DNA of 64,000 nucleotides from Medicago truncatula (Eukaryota; Streptophyta; Magnoliopsida; Fabales; Fabaceae), in assembly GCF_003473485.1 (NCBI RefSeq), contig NC_053047.1, positions 14,224,001 to 14,288,000 on the forward strand. The letters are read 5' to 3'. Made by a program: the position numbers and the translations under genes. This document shows, piece by piece, positions 21,155 through 32,334 of this stretch. The notes under the pieces were generated by a model. The model saw nothing but the letters and a program-made list of their open reading frames with translations, was not told where the DNA came from and did not search any database. Numbering within the stretch: the stretch's first letter is position 1; every line of letters starts with the position of its first letter.

Positions 21155-22744
21155 ATGTCACAAACAGAGCCAATTCGTTTCGGCATTCTCGGTTGCGCGG
21201 ACATAGCCCGCAAACTCTCACGCACCATTCTCCTCTCTTCCACCGCCACAATCTCCGCCGTCGGCAGCCGCACTCTCTCCAAAGCAACCACCTTCGCAAA
21301 ACTCAACAACTTCCGTCCCACCGCCAAAGTCTACGGCTCTTACGAAGAAGTTCTTGACGACCCTAATGTTGACGCTGTTTACTTGCCGTTACCGACGACG
21401 TTACATGTGAAATGGGCGGTGGCTGCTGCGAAGAAGGGGAAGCATGTGTTGCTTGAGAAACCGGTGGCGGTTAGTGTGAAGGAGTTTGATGAGATTGTGA
21501 AGGTGTGTGAGGAGTGTGGGGTGCAGTTTATGGATGGGACTATGTGGATGCATCATCCGAGAACGGAGGTGATGAAGGAGTTTTTGGAGGATGGGGAGAA
21601 GTTTGGAAAGGTTAAATCGGTATGTGTCTGTGTTTTGTTTTGATAATGTTGATGTATGAATTACTGACATGACACGATAGGGACACTGACACGTAGTTAT
21701 CGAGGATAATTTTAAGTATACCTATGAAGAACGGATATAGACACCCGTTACTAAACACGACATGGAAACTGACACATCGACACTACTAATAATTTGAGAA
21801 AATGTAATTATATGTGTCGATGTCCGACACACCTAACCCGAGGAGTGTTCGTACTTCATAGTTACTTAACTATAAGCTAGATCCAAAATTTAGAACCAAA
21901 ACAGAAAGTTATGCCATTGATGTTAGTCTGTCATGGTCCCTTGCCCTTATGTAAATTTGAACAATTTTAAAGTTGTTGTATATATGTGTGTATATTTCAA
22001 TCACAAGTTTAGACATCAAGTTTTCAAGCACCAGTTATGATTCTGAATTATGTTCTAATGATTATGCTGTGTTAGAAATGTTATATCTTTTGCATACATG
22101 TTCTGCACTGATAAATGGTTTTATTTGGCATTGAACAGATTCACACCTGTTTTACATTTGGTGCTGATCCTGATTTTCTCGAGAATAACATCCGTGTGAA
22201 GCCGGATCTTGATGCTCTTGGCTCACTTGGTGACGAAGGATGGTATTGTGTTAGGGCAATTCTCTGGGCTAATAACTACGAATTACCTAAAACGGCATTA
22301 GCCTATCGCGAGCCGGTGCTTAATAAAGCTGGAGTATTATTATCTTGTGGTGCTTCTTTATATTGGGAAGATGGAAGAGTAGCAACATTCTATTGCTCTT
22401 TCTTATCTAACTTAACAATGGATATAACTGCTGTTGGGACAAAAGGAACACTTCATGTTCATGATTTTATCATCCCTTATGAAGAAAAGAAAGCATCATT
22501 TTATGCAGCTTCAAAATCAAGCTTTGGTGTCACTAGGCAGCCGAGTAAGCATGTAATAGAAAACCATCTCACTCAGGAGGCTCTTATGGTAACTGAATTT
22601 TCTCGTTTGGTGGCAGAAATCAAATTAAAAAACGCGAAACCAGAGGAGAAATGGCCGACAATTAGTAGGAAAACACAACTGATATTGGATGCCGTGAAGG
22701 CTTCGATTGATAAGGGTTTTGAGCCTGTACAGATTCAGGAATGA
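21155..22744 (+). CDS. Gfo/Idh/MocA-family NAD(P)-dependent oxidoreductase, copy 2
   Basis: Exons 21155-21619 and 22139-22744 encode 356 residues that differ from copy 1 by few substitutions. The glycine motif GILGCADIA and the EKP motif (residues 101-103) are intact. The start chosen is the ATG of MSQTEPIRFG, as in copy 1; a longer frame upstream would add 13 residues with no support from copy 1. The intron is only 519 bp. Exon 2 lacks five codons relative to copy 1: where copy 1 has SSFDDLVTKWGSQPSKHV, copy 2 has SSFGVTRQPSKHV. The loss is in frame and lies in the C-terminal domain, so the protein may still fold. The pair arose by tandem duplication; the substrate is unknown. Confidence 0.9.
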
Positions 22745-24235
22745 AAGTGTTTCGAATATATTATCACCCTGCTGAACTTGGATCTTTGTTTCGTTATTAG
22801 TACGTCGCAATAAGAAAAAAATATTTCTGGTATGCACTTTTAAGCAATTTATTGCTGTCATATATGTGGTGGAAATGAACACCTTGTATGTCCTCCAAGT
22901 TGAAGGAGGGTGGTGGTGATGAATGTATTGAATAACTATTTCTAAATTCAGTAGCAGTTCCAATAAGTGTTATGTAATTTGTCAATGTGGAAGTTGTATT
23001 CTGCTATGAAATCAATAAAAATGGACCAAAGGATTAAAAAAGATTTACCATAATTTGTCACACTTTTTATCATTTGTTCGACTTCAAGTTATATTTTTAT
23101 TGTCTAATATTTGTTTTAATTTTATTTGTTTCTTTTAGTTTTTAATATGCTATCTAAATATACATGGGTTGGTATGATGATGTTGATTGGGAATATTTGA
23201 GTGTGCACCGTTTAAAGTTTGAAGTTTTATTTTCTTTAGTGTTAATTTAGGTTTATTAGTTTAGCTTAAAAAAAAAATATCTCTATCTAAATTTCAATTT
23301 TATTCATGATATTTGTTTTAAATTGTAATTTTGAAAAATGACTGGGTTAAGGATAAATTTGTAAATAAATTGTTCAACAAAAATTATTTGTTAAGTATCT
23401 TTTAACTATGATTTAGATTAATGGTAGTAAATATGTTGAAAGTTTATCCATAAGGTTTGGTTGTTGTCGGTGATCGAAGTTCGAGTCACACTTTTTAGCC
23501 TTTTGTGTGTGACTTTTTAAATGGTTTTTGTCGTCGAAGGTTGCATTTTTTTGTTTCAGGTTGTGTTTTATACTACTGTTGTTTCCTCTTGGGAGAGAAA
23601 ATTCTTCTTATGATACACGTATAAACACAGTCTTACTTACATGTCATGGTTCCTGCCTCCATTGTGGGGTAGACGTGGCAGTGTCTCTGAATGACACATC
23701 ACCTCTCTTATGATAAATCACCTTTTTTTTTTTTTCTTGTAGTTACAACAATTTTCTTAAAAAAATAAAATATATAATTTTAGGTAATATAAACTATATA
23801 ATAATATTATTATAGGCACAGTAATTATTTTTAATATGATATTTTTTTTGTTAAACAATATAATTACTAAGATTTATTTTTTAAAGTAAATAAATAGGAC
23901 GTTCGGTATTCGAATTCCAACCCTTATCTATTACTATGCATTTTTCTACAAATTGAGATATGCTTACGAAGACTTTAATACTTCATTTAATATAATAATA
24001 ATCACTTTTTTTTTTTCTTTCCTCAATTGCATGCTTTAATTAATATCAATTTTATCATTCAAAATTTAATATTTTTCATGTATATGTATGGTAAAGGTGA
24101 ATACATTATATTAGTATAAATACTCCTGTTTGTTTTATCTATAAATATTTTTCTTAATTTGTGTGAATAAAAGATAAGATATTTTGGTGCAGAGGAAGTA
24201 TTTTATATACCATTTGCACCATAAAGTGTTGACGC
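22745..24235. other. 3' region of oxidoreductase copy 2 and non-coding sequence
   Basis: The first ~250 bases match the sequence after copy 1 (3' UTR). The rest is AT-rich. An open frame at 23528-23713 has no recognisable features. Confidence 0.5.
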
Positions 24236-24573
24236 ATGAATTCATATATAAAAGAAGTTAAAATGAAGGAAATAGAGACCGTAGCAATAGGTTGTGTAAT
24301 AGGAGTATGTGCTTTGGTATCTGGAGGGTGCAAGTTGGTGAGGTCTATATTATCCAAGTTGAGTGAATTGTGTGGAAACGGTGCTGAAAGGGGTGAACAA
24401 AGAGAAGATGAAGATGCAAGTTGAAGATGGTAGCTTATTGGATTAAACTGGGAGAGGCTGAAGGAGACTGAGGATCAAAGTGGACCACACCGAGATGGTC
24501 AACGATGACTTTGTCGCGCAGTTTTGGCTGCCGGAGGATGGAAACACCGAGCAGATTCGGAATAGTTTCAAAA
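24236..24573 (+). repeat. Partial copy of the RLP-associated module (copy A)
   Basis: This matches parts of the module found after each RLP gene (31025-31230, 43540-43760, 61750-61985), including the phrases GTGTGGAAACGGTGCTGA and GTTTTGGCTGCCGGAGGATG. It has a 62-codon open frame with a hydrophobic part (TVAIGCVIGVCALVSGGC) and an acidic tail, not recognised. The copy is cut at about 24573 by LINE sequence. As no RLP precedes it here, it may mark a lost RLP copy. Confidence 0.65.
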
Positions 24574-25753
24574 ATATGTGTGTTGAGGTGGTCAAAACCT
24601 ACTTCAGGAAGGTATAAATGCAACATAGATGCTTCATATTACTCCTACCATAACAAGGTGAGTATCGGTATATGTATCTGCGATGAAACTTGTAGTTTTG
24701 AGCTTGACAAGACTCTTTGGCACTCAAAGATGTGTCTTGTGGAGGTTGAGAAAGCATTTAGACTCTATCATATTATACTTTGGGTGTATGAACTTCAACT
24801 AGATAATATGATTTACTCTTAATTCTAATAATTGAACAACTTTCAAGGAGGAAGCAAAAATATATTATTGAATTTTGAAGTATTATGAATGGTTCTAAAC
24901 AGTTTTATATACTTCATTTTTTAAAACTCATGTTGAGTTTAGCCAAAGATAAACTAATGAAGTTGCTTACGCCTTAGTGAAGGTAGCCTCATATTTAGCT
25001 ATGTTCTATTAGAGGGTTCAAAATCAAACCAATTCAATCAAAAACCCGCAAGCCGAACCAATTCAAATCGAAACAGCAAAACACCGCATTTAATTTGGAT
25101 GCATTCAATTCACTATTTTACTCAACCACATTATTTGGTTCGGTTTACAGTTTTTATTTTACCAACCGAACCAAACCGCAAGATAAGAAAAATGCTAATT
25201 CAACCTATGTCACATAATCAAGTACTCATAGAAACTTTTAAACAAATGACATTCTTTTTTTAAGTTTCTTCTTTGTTTTTTTATTTCAAATATATATTTA
25301 TCTACTACTTAAAATTTTACAGAATGATAAAATCTCAGTGTTTTACATTTCTTACGTACTATAATTACTTGTTGACTACGCTTTTAATTTCGTCTATATT
25401 GTTTAGTGAAAATACAATTATAATGTTGGATAAATTTAAAATATTGTCGGAAACATTGCTGAAAATATGTTGTGTTATAACCTTTTAACTTGATTTTAGT
25501 GTTGGAAATAAAAATTGTATTGTCTCAAAAAACCACATCAACCGATCCAACTGAAACCGCATTGGTTTAGTTTGGTTTGAGTTTTTTTTTAAACGTCAAC
25601 CAAACCAAATCGAAACACATGCTTTTTTATTTTGCGGTTCGGATAATTTTTAACCTCAAAATCAAACCAAACCGCATCGCAAACACCTCTAAGTTCCATA
25701 GTCATGATATATGGTTATGTATTTACGATTTGATATCTAATAAAATGTTATAA
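24574..25753 (+). mobile_element. LINE RNase H domain fragment, split by an hAT element
   Basis: The plus strand encodes the RNase H-like end of a plant LINE: WSKPTSGRYKCNIDASY, then VSIGICICDE, then KAFRLYHIILWVYELQLDN up to 24822. A stop and small changes follow, and then TNEVAYALVKVASYLAMFY up to 25009. The sequence continues in the same frame after the hAT element (from 25700), with a short conserved tail and a TAA near 25753. The fragment therefore predates the hAT insertion. Confidence 0.75.
25010..25691. mobile_element. hAT-type non-autonomous element
   Basis: The ends are TAGAGGGTTCAAAATCAAAC on the left and, inverted, TAGAGGTGTTTGCGATGCGG on the right. The sub-terminal regions are rich in AACCGAACC/GGTTCGGTTT words, as in many plant hAT elements. 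The flanking 8-mers TGTTCTAT (25002-25009) and AGTTCCAT (25692-25699) match at 6 of 8 positions. The inside is AT-rich and does not encode a transposase. Confidence 0.82.
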
Positions 25754-26498
25754 ACTTATTCCCTACAAACAATTAGAATTGTTTTATATTTTTATATAAC
25801 GGTAGATAAGTCTAGAATTATTTTTAGGACTTTCTAATTAATACTCATTTCTAATCATTTCACTATTTTTCTTCGATCAAAACATTTCTAGAATTTCACA
25901 TAAAAATTTCAACTTGAATCTAGATTTCCCTAATTTCAAACTATTAATAATATTGTTTCCCTTTTCTTGAAGCCACACGTTTATGATAGGGGATTAGTCA
26001 ATGTTAAAGGCGTGGACATATAAATGGTAACAAAAAGTACAACAGTGTCACTCTTTTTTTAACATTTTTTCTAATATTCACTTTTTTATGAGATGAAATT
26101 AGTGTATGTTCCACCACTTTAAATGAAACTCATTTTCAATGAGTGACAGTAATTTAAACCATTAATAAAATGTTTAAAAAAGTGTTGAAAAGAGAGCGTT
26201 ACTGCTAATATTACTCTAAAAAGTATATAGTCAGTGTGAATGATGCTTTTACTTCTCAAACGAAAAAGCATGTACACATGAGAACTTTACACGTGATTTA
26301 TGGTCTTGTCTTCATCCTAGATTCTTTTTTCTCTCTATTATTCACTTACTAGCCTCATTATCATAACCCGACACAAATAATCAAGGAACAAATGTCGTAT
26401 TTGTTTCTCTATGAGGTCCACACGCATGTTTATGTTCCGACTTAATTGACATCTCTTTCACATGTTCTTTTGTTTTTCCAATGGTTTTTGGCTACAAT
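25754..26498. other. Upstream region of RLP1
   Basis: Non-coding and AT-rich. A pair of inverted ~30-bp phrases around 26045-26070 and 26165-26200 (ACAGTGTCACTC / AAAGAGAGCGTTACTG) suggests a small decayed MITE. Nothing else recognised. Confidence 0.4.
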
Positions 26499-26525
26499 AT
26501 GTTATAAATGCAGCTATTGGCAATG
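26497..26525 (+). promoter_or_regulatory. Conserved core promoter of RLP1
   Basis: The words ATATGTTATAAATGCAGC and TATTGGCAATGTAA, about 40-65 bases before the start codon, recur almost unchanged before RLP2 (38621-38650) and RLP3 (56478-56508). The TTATAAAT core probably acts as the TATA box. Confidence 0.6.
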
Positions 26526-26564
26526 TAAATAAGTACACAAAACCAACAATCAAATACATAACTT

Positions 26565-29500
26565 GTGATGACCAAAATGTCAATTATGAATCCATTTTCT
26601 ATTAAATTGATTCAAGCCATATTTCTCATATGTTTGGTGTTGCAAGCTGACCAGCTTGTTTGTTCAAAAGAGTTTGTTAGGTGCATACAAAGTGAGAGGC
26701 AGGCGCTTCTACAATTCAAGGCTGGCCTTACTGATGTGTATGACAACATGCTGTCATCTTGGACGACAGAAGATTGCTGCCAATGGAAGGGAATTGGTTG
26801 CAGCAACGTAACTGGTCATGTAATTATGCTCGACCTTCATGGTAATTATTATGGTAATTATAATGATGATTATAATTATATTATCAGGGGTGATATCCAC
26901 AAGTCATTGGTGGAGTTGCAACAATTACAATATTTGAACCTCAGCGGAAATAATTTTAGAAAGAGTATTCTACCAGGTTTCTTTGGATCTTTAAGAAACC
27001 TAAGATACCTTGATCTTTCTAATTGTCATTTTGGAGGACAAATTCATATTCAATTTGAGTCTCTTTCGCATTTGAAATACTTGAATCTTTCGTGGAATCA
27101 TCTAGATGGTTTGATTCCTCATCAACTTGGAGATCTCTCCAACTTGCAATTTCTTGATCTCAGCTACAATTTTTTGGAAGGAAGCATTCCATCTCAACTT
27201 GGAAAGCTTGTGAACCTACAAGAGCTTTATCTTGGAAGCGCGTATTATGACATTGCTAATCTGACAATTGACAACATTATTAATCTGACAATTGACAACA
27301 GTACAGATCACAGTGGAGGTCAGTGGTTGTCTAATCTTACTTCTTTAACCCATCTTCATCTGATGTCAATATCTAATCTTGATAAATTTAATAGTTGGTT
27401 GAAAATGGTTGGTAAGTTACCAAAACTAAGAGAACTAAGTTTAAGAAATTGTGACCTTTCTGATCATTTTATCCATTCATTGAGTCAATCCAAGTTCAAC
27501 TTTTCCAATTCTCTTTCTATCCTTGATCTCTCTGTGAACAACTTTGTGTCATCCATGATATTCCCGTTGTTGTCAAACATAAGTTCCAATCTTGTTGAGC
27601 TTGACCTTTCTTTCAACCACTTGGAGGCTCCTCCATCAATTGACTATGGCATAGTGATGAATTCTCTTGAGAGACTTGGCCTATCAGGTAATAGATTGAA
27701 GGGTGGGGTGTTTAAATCCTTCATGAATGTATGCACCTTAAGTTCTTTAGATCTGAGTCGTCAAAACAATTTAACAGAAGACCTTCAAATAATTCTTCAA
27801 AATTTGTCTAGTGGTTGTGTTAGAAACTCACTCCAAGTGTTAGATATCAGTTATAATGAAATCGCTGGAACTTTGCCCGACCTTTCTATATTCACATCAT
27901 TGAAAACATTGGATCTTTCTTCTAATCAACTAAGTGGAAAGATTCCTGAAGGTAGTAGCTTGCCATTTCAGTTGGAATATTTCGACATCAGATCAAACTC
28001 TTTAGAAGGGGGCATTCCAAAATCATTTTGGATGAATGCATGTAAGTTGAAATCATTGACCCTGTCCAAAAACAGATTCAGTGGTGAGCTTCAAGTAATA
28101 ATCGATCACTTACCTAAATGTGCAAGATACTCACTCCGAGAATTAGATCTAAGCTTTAATCAAATCAATGGGACACAACCCGATCTCTCAATATTCTCCC
28201 TTTTGGAAATATTTGATATTTCTAAAAATAGGCTAAGCGGGAAGATATATGAAGATATTCGATTTCCAACCAAACTAAGGACACTACGGATGGGTTCGAA
28301 CTCTATGAATGGTGTGATCTCTGAATTTCATTTTTCTGGTATGTCAATGTTAAAGGATTTAGACTTGTCAGGCAATTCACTAGCATTGAGATTTAACGAA
28401 AATTGGGTGCCACCTTTTCAACTGGACACTATAGGATTGGGATCCTGCATACTCGGACCTACATTTCCTAAGTGGATTAAGACTCAAAAGTACTTGCAAT
28501 TTCTCGATATTTCTAATGCTGAAATTTCAGATAATGTTCCTGAGTGGTTTTGGGATAATCTATCATTGCAAATGTGCAATACAATAAACATTTCAAACAA
28601 TAATCTTAAAGGATCAATTCCAAATTTAAAAGTAAAAAATCACTGTTCTCTTTTATCTCTTTCATCAAATGATTTTGAAGGGCCCATTCCACCATTTCTA
28701 CGAGGTTCTGGACTTATTGATCTATCGAAAAATAAATTCTCAGATTCTCGTTCATTCCTATGTGCAAATGTTATAGATGAAATGTTAGCTCAGTTTGATG
28801 TTTCAAATAATCAATTATCTGGACGAATTCCAGACTGTTGGAGCAATTTCAAGTCATTAGTTTATGTAGATTTGAGTCACAACAATTTTTCAGGGATGAT
28901 TCCAACTTCAATGGGATCACTTGTAAAACTGCGAGCATTACTATTGAGGAACAATAGCTTAACAGAGCAGATCCCTTCCTCCTTAATGAACTGCACAAAG
29001 TTAGTAATGCTTGATATGAGAGACAACAGACTAGAAGGAGTCATCCCTTATTGGATTGGAAGCGAGTTAAAAGAGCTGCAGGTTTTAAGCTTACATAGGA
29101 ATCATTTCTTCGGAAGTTTACCAGTAGAACTTTGCTATCTTCGAAATATTCAACTCTTTGATCTCTCATTAAACAATCTTTCTGGACAAGTTCCTAAATG
29201 CATTAAAAATTTCACTTCAATGACTCAGAAAGCTTCAACACAAGATTTTACCGATAATACTTTTATTACTACCAGTGACACTTCGCAATTTATCCGTGAA
29301 TATCAATTGAATGCATTGTTGACATGGAAAGGTGTAGAACAACTGTTCATCAACAATCGATTTGTTCTTCTAAAAAGCATAGATCTATCAAGCAATCACT
29401 TTTCGGAAGAGATTCCACCTGAAATAGCAAATTTGATTCAATTGGTCTCACTAAATTTATCAAGAAACAACTTGACAGGGAAAATTCCTTCAAATATCGG

Positions 29501-29945
29501 AAGGTTAACATCACTTGAATTTCTTGATTTGTCACAAAACAAGTTGTTTGGTTCAATTCCTTCTAGTCTTTCCCAAATAGATCGGCTTGGTGGGTTAGAT
29601 GTGTCACATAATCAATTATCTGGTGAAATTCCAAAGAGTACACAACTACAAGGTTTCAATGCCTCATTTTACGAAGATAATCTTGATCTTTGTGGCCCAC
29701 CACTTGTAAAATTGTGTGTTAAAGTGAAACCACTGCATGATCCAAAAGTAGAAGTTCAAGACGATGACGAACGGCTTCTCAATCGTGGGTTTTACATCAG
29801 TCTGACATTTGGATTTATTATAGGCTTCTGGGGTGTATTTGGCTCAATCCTAATCAAGCGCTCCTGGAGACATGCTTATTTCAAGTTCTTGAACAATTTA
29901 GTGGATGATGTTTACGTGAAGTGCAGATGGTGGCTCAAATATTAA
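26565..29945 (+). CDS. LRR receptor-like protein (RLP1), no kinase domain
   Basis: A single exon of 1126 residues. Residues 1-35 form a signal peptide with hydrophobic core LIQAIFLICLVLQA. The N-terminal LRR cap (about 36-85) holds C40, the CC pair 71-72 and C79 and the family phrase SERQALLQFKAGL. About 30 extracellular LRRs follow, then an island domain near residues 880-935 (NFTSMTQKA... to LLTWKGVEQLF) and four more LRRs, the standard RLP layout. An acidic linker (VQDDDERLLN) precedes a transmembrane helix at about 1075-1097 with several GxxxG-type pairs (GFIIGFWGVFGS). The 29-residue tail holds YFKF, a Y-x-x-hydrophobic endocytosis-type motif. Such proteins sense ligands at the plasma membrane and are known to signal with SOBIR1/BAK1-type kinases; the closest named relatives are of the EIX type. 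The first of two adjacent ATGs is used; starts at residues 5 or 8 are equally possible. It is intact. Confidence 0.93.
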   Translation: MMTKMSIMNPFSIKLIQAIFLICLVLQADQLVCSKEFVRCIQSERQALLQFKAGLTDVYDNMLSSWTTEDCCQWKGIGCSNVTGHVIMLDLHGNYYGNYNDDYNYIIRGDIHKSLVELQQLQYLNLSGNNFRKSILPGFFGSLRNLRYLDLSNCHFGGQIHIQFESLSHLKYLNLSWNHLDGLIPHQLGDLSNLQFLDLSYNFLEGSIPSQLGKLVNLQELYLGSAYYDIANLTIDNIINLTIDNSTDHSGGQWLSNLTSLTHLHLMSISNLDKFNSWLKMVGKLPKLRELSLRNCDLSDHFIHSLSQSKFNFSNSLSILDLSVNNFVSSMIFPLLSNISSNLVELDLSFNHLEAPPSIDYGIVMNSLERLGLSGNRLKGGVFKSFMNVCTLSSLDLSRQNNLTEDLQIILQNLSSGCVRNSLQVLDISYNEIAGTLPDLSIFTSLKTLDLSSNQLSGKIPEGSSLPFQLEYFDIRSNSLEGGIPKSFWMNACKLKSLTLSKNRFSGELQVIIDHLPKCARYSLRELDLSFNQINGTQPDLSIFSLLEIFDISKNRLSGKIYEDIRFPTKLRTLRMGSNSMNGVISEFHFSGMSMLKDLDLSGNSLALRFNENWVPPFQLDTIGLGSCILGPTFPKWIKTQKYLQFLDISNAEISDNVPEWFWDNLSLQMCNTINISNNNLKGSIPNLKVKNHCSLLSLSSNDFEGPIPPFLRGSGLIDLSKNKFSDSRSFLCANVIDEMLAQFDVSNNQLSGRIPDCWSNFKSLVYVDLSHNNFSGMIPTSMGSLVKLRALLLRNNSLTEQIPSSLMNCTKLVMLDMRDNRLEGVIPYWIGSELKELQVLSLHRNHFFGSLPVELCYLRNIQLFDLSLNNLSGQVPKCIKNFTSMTQKASTQDFTDNTFITTSDTSQFIREYQLNALLTWKGVEQLFINNRFVLLKSIDLSSNHFSEEIPPEIANLIQLVSLNLSRNNLTGKIPSNIGRLTSLEFLDLSQNKLFGSIPSSLSQIDRLGGLDVSHNQLSGEIPKSTQLQGFNASFYEDNLDLCGPPLVKLCVKVKPLHDPKVEVQDDDERLLNRGFYISLTFGFIIGFWGVFGSILIKRSWRHAYFKFLNNLVDDVYVKCRWWLKY

Positions 29946-30299
29946 ATGGTTTCTCCTCTTTTATGAATGTTTTGTGAATTATTTGCATTGTAACTCTAGT
30001 AAGATGATTTCTCCTCTCACTCGACATGTCTCAAAACACTTGATTTGTCTTGATTGTAAAAGATATCCCGTTTTACACGTCCTGATTTTGTAATTTGGAC
30101 AAATGGTGTATTTTGGGAGATGTTTGGGGGCGAGGAGAAAGTATCCTATCAGATATAGATTGATGGGGTGTATCTCTTATGTAGTAGTCTCTTGTTGAAT
30201 TGAGTTTGCAACTTGCAAGTTCTTTTCTATTCTGTGTAATTTATTTATGCCATAAACATTGGTGAAGTATTCTACAAGTAGAAAATACATGTGTCATTT
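29946..30299 (+). other. 3' region of RLP1
   Basis: This stretch is shared with the sequence after RLP2 (42420-42850) and RLP3 (60500-60925), including TAACTCTAGTAAGATGA and GGTGAAGTATTCTACAAGTA. It is probably the 3' UTR plus flank. Confidence 0.6.
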
Positions 30300-31380
30300 T
30301 CCTCATGCATTCACCTCACAAAAATACCCTCCTAATAGTTCTCGCAGCAGCGCTGGATATTAACTGTCGGACCAAGTTAGCTGGCAGTTGAAGTAATTAC
30401 AGCCGGGAGCTCAAATTTACATATATAGTCAGAATCAGAAGTAATGAAGAATATGAAATTGTTTATGACTTAGAACTTGTCTATGTGGGAGAAAATGGTT
30501 CAGTTGTTCAGTGGTTTAGATTTACCACAGAAAGCACTTATATCATTTGTGACTTGGATGGTAAGGTATAAACTTTCGACGTACTTCAATGGAGAAACTA
30601 AAAAGGAATATGTAATGTGAATCATGTAATATGCATCAATTCTGAGCGCAAGTTCCTTAATTGAGGTTAGTGTAATTAGTTTCCTTTTCCCAACCTTCTC
30701 AGAACATATTACTTTGATTTAAGCAAACTTTATGGTAAAATGAGCAAAAAAAACACAGGGAATTCTTATATGTTGATGGCATATTCGGATTTACAACAGT
30801 TTCACCGTAGCAGCCAGTCAAAAATACAAGGCAATCGGGTCTGCTGTAGCAACTAAGCACGTTAAACCCATATGACGTCCTCTATTCCCTTTCATGTCAT
30901 TTTGCTCATAATTTAGCAAAAAATATTAGTAATTTTTTTTTCTCTGTCTTTTATTCTGGTGCATAAGGTAAGTCATTCTGGTGCATATTAAGTATTTTTG
31001 CATACCTTTCGTGACATATTGTTTTGATGCATGATTTAAGATAAAAACACGGGAATAGAGACAACATCAATAGGTTGTGTGTGATAAGAATGTGTGCTTT
31101 GGTATCTTATTGGATAAGCTGGGAGAGGCTGAAGGAGAATGATGATCAAAATTACAAGCGGCACTGCATCGAGATGGTCTACAATTACTTTGTTGCGCAG
31201 TTTTGGCAGTCGGAGGATGGAAACACTCAACAGATTGAGAGTGAATCTTTGTAGCAGAAGCCTTTATGAACAACAAAATATTGAAACTCTATATTATGTC
31301 AAAGTGTCGCAGAAATGGAAGCATTTCTTAGAGAGTAACGCAGTTTGTTTATTACAAATCCCAACTACATAAATTATTTG
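30300..31380. repeat. RLP-associated module, copy B
   Basis: This ~1-kb block follows RLP1 and recurs after RLP2 and RLP3. It opens with ACCCTCCTAATAGTTCTCGC, holds AGTTTCACCGTAGCAGCC in the middle (30799-30816), and closes with a segment carrying GTTTTGGCAGTCGGAGGATG. In the last part an open frame on the plus strand (about 31107-31253) encodes YWISWERLKENDDQNYK and onward to a TAG. The same frame is open in copy D but broken in copy C. The minus strand also has open frames, so coding is unproven. I do not recognise a family. Confidence 0.7.
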
Positions 31381-31394
31381 AGAATTATCGGACA

Positions 31395-31840
31395 CTAAAT
31401 GTGAATATATATATATATATATATCGGACCAAAATAAAATCGATAAAAGTCCATAGTCATCTACAACCGAAATAAAATCGATAAACGTCCATAGTCATCT
31501 ACAACAGAAAAATACGTGTATGTAAAAATAATTGGACTAAATCAACTCAATATTAATCTGATCATGAGAAAAACTAAAAATTAAAAAATTAAAAAAAATC
31601 TTAGGCCTATCCTCCTCCCTTAAATATATAAGAGAAACAACGGTATATTTTCTGTTGCAAATGCCAAAACAACAAGGCATAGAGATGCTGTAGGGTTGAC
31701 AATAATAGAGATTGACTAATGCTGTATCATGACCAGGGTTGTACCAATTTGGTGAAACTCCTTGCAGCCCACCACGTACAGTTTCTGATAAATCAGTTCA
31801 GTTCATACATTCAGAAGTATTATTAAATCAAATACATGAG
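31395..31840 (-). pseudogene. TNL C-terminal (C-JID) remnant with 3' flank
   Basis: This matches parts of the TNL pseudogene at 50.9-52.6 kb. AACAACAAGGCATAGAGATG (31669-31688) corresponds to AACAACAAGACATAGAGATA near 51497, and GTGAAACTCCTTGC near 31751 corresponds to GTGTAACTCCTTGT near 51608. On the minus strand these decode, with shifts, to pieces of the post-LRR C-JID domain (SLCLVV). The part at 31426-31505 is a 40-bp direct duplication of non-coding flank that also occurs near 50385. Too decayed to be functional. Confidence 0.6.
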
Positions 31841-32334
31841 AAATAAGGAAATGAGAACCTCATTTAGTAACTTAATAACTTAGTAACCTCATTTCATAAA
31901 AACACTAATGTTTAAATTATCAAGGTAAATCAACCTAAAACAATAAGTGTGAGTTCGAAATCTACGCCCACTTTAATTATACTTATTTTTATGAATTTTA
32001 TTAAATTATTTACACCCATTTAATTAATTTACACTCACTTTCATCATTCTAAATATTGTTTCATTAAAAGTTTGTCTTTATTACATGTTTTGTACCTTAA
32101 GCATGTCATTGTCTTTTGTTTTTCTTCTTTTTTTAAGGATGTTCCTAAAAATAGTTACAAATCTGCCTTTCTATTTAAATTGGTTTTTTCTATATTACCC
32201 TATCTTGTTTAGGGTATTTACCCGTTCAAGATATCAACCAATCAAAATGTAATATACAAATGTAACATTAAATGTCAAATAAATTAGTCAATTTTTTCTA
32301 TAAAAAAAATCAAGTTTAATAAGGTAACTTTTAA
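31841..32334. other. Non-coding stretch
   Basis: AT-rich; no gene or defined repeat recognised. Confidence 0.5.

Noticed and set aside
24236-24424. 62-codon frame with four cysteines, considered as a third NCR gene
   Set aside because: The sequence is part of the repeated RLP-associated module, the cysteines lie in a hydrophobic segment, and there is no signal-exon/intron layout.
30425-30570. Plus-strand frame in module copy B reading YEIVYDLELVYVGENGSVVQ
   Set aside because: It looks protein-like in copy B but is broken by stops and length changes in copies C and D, so coding is not supported.
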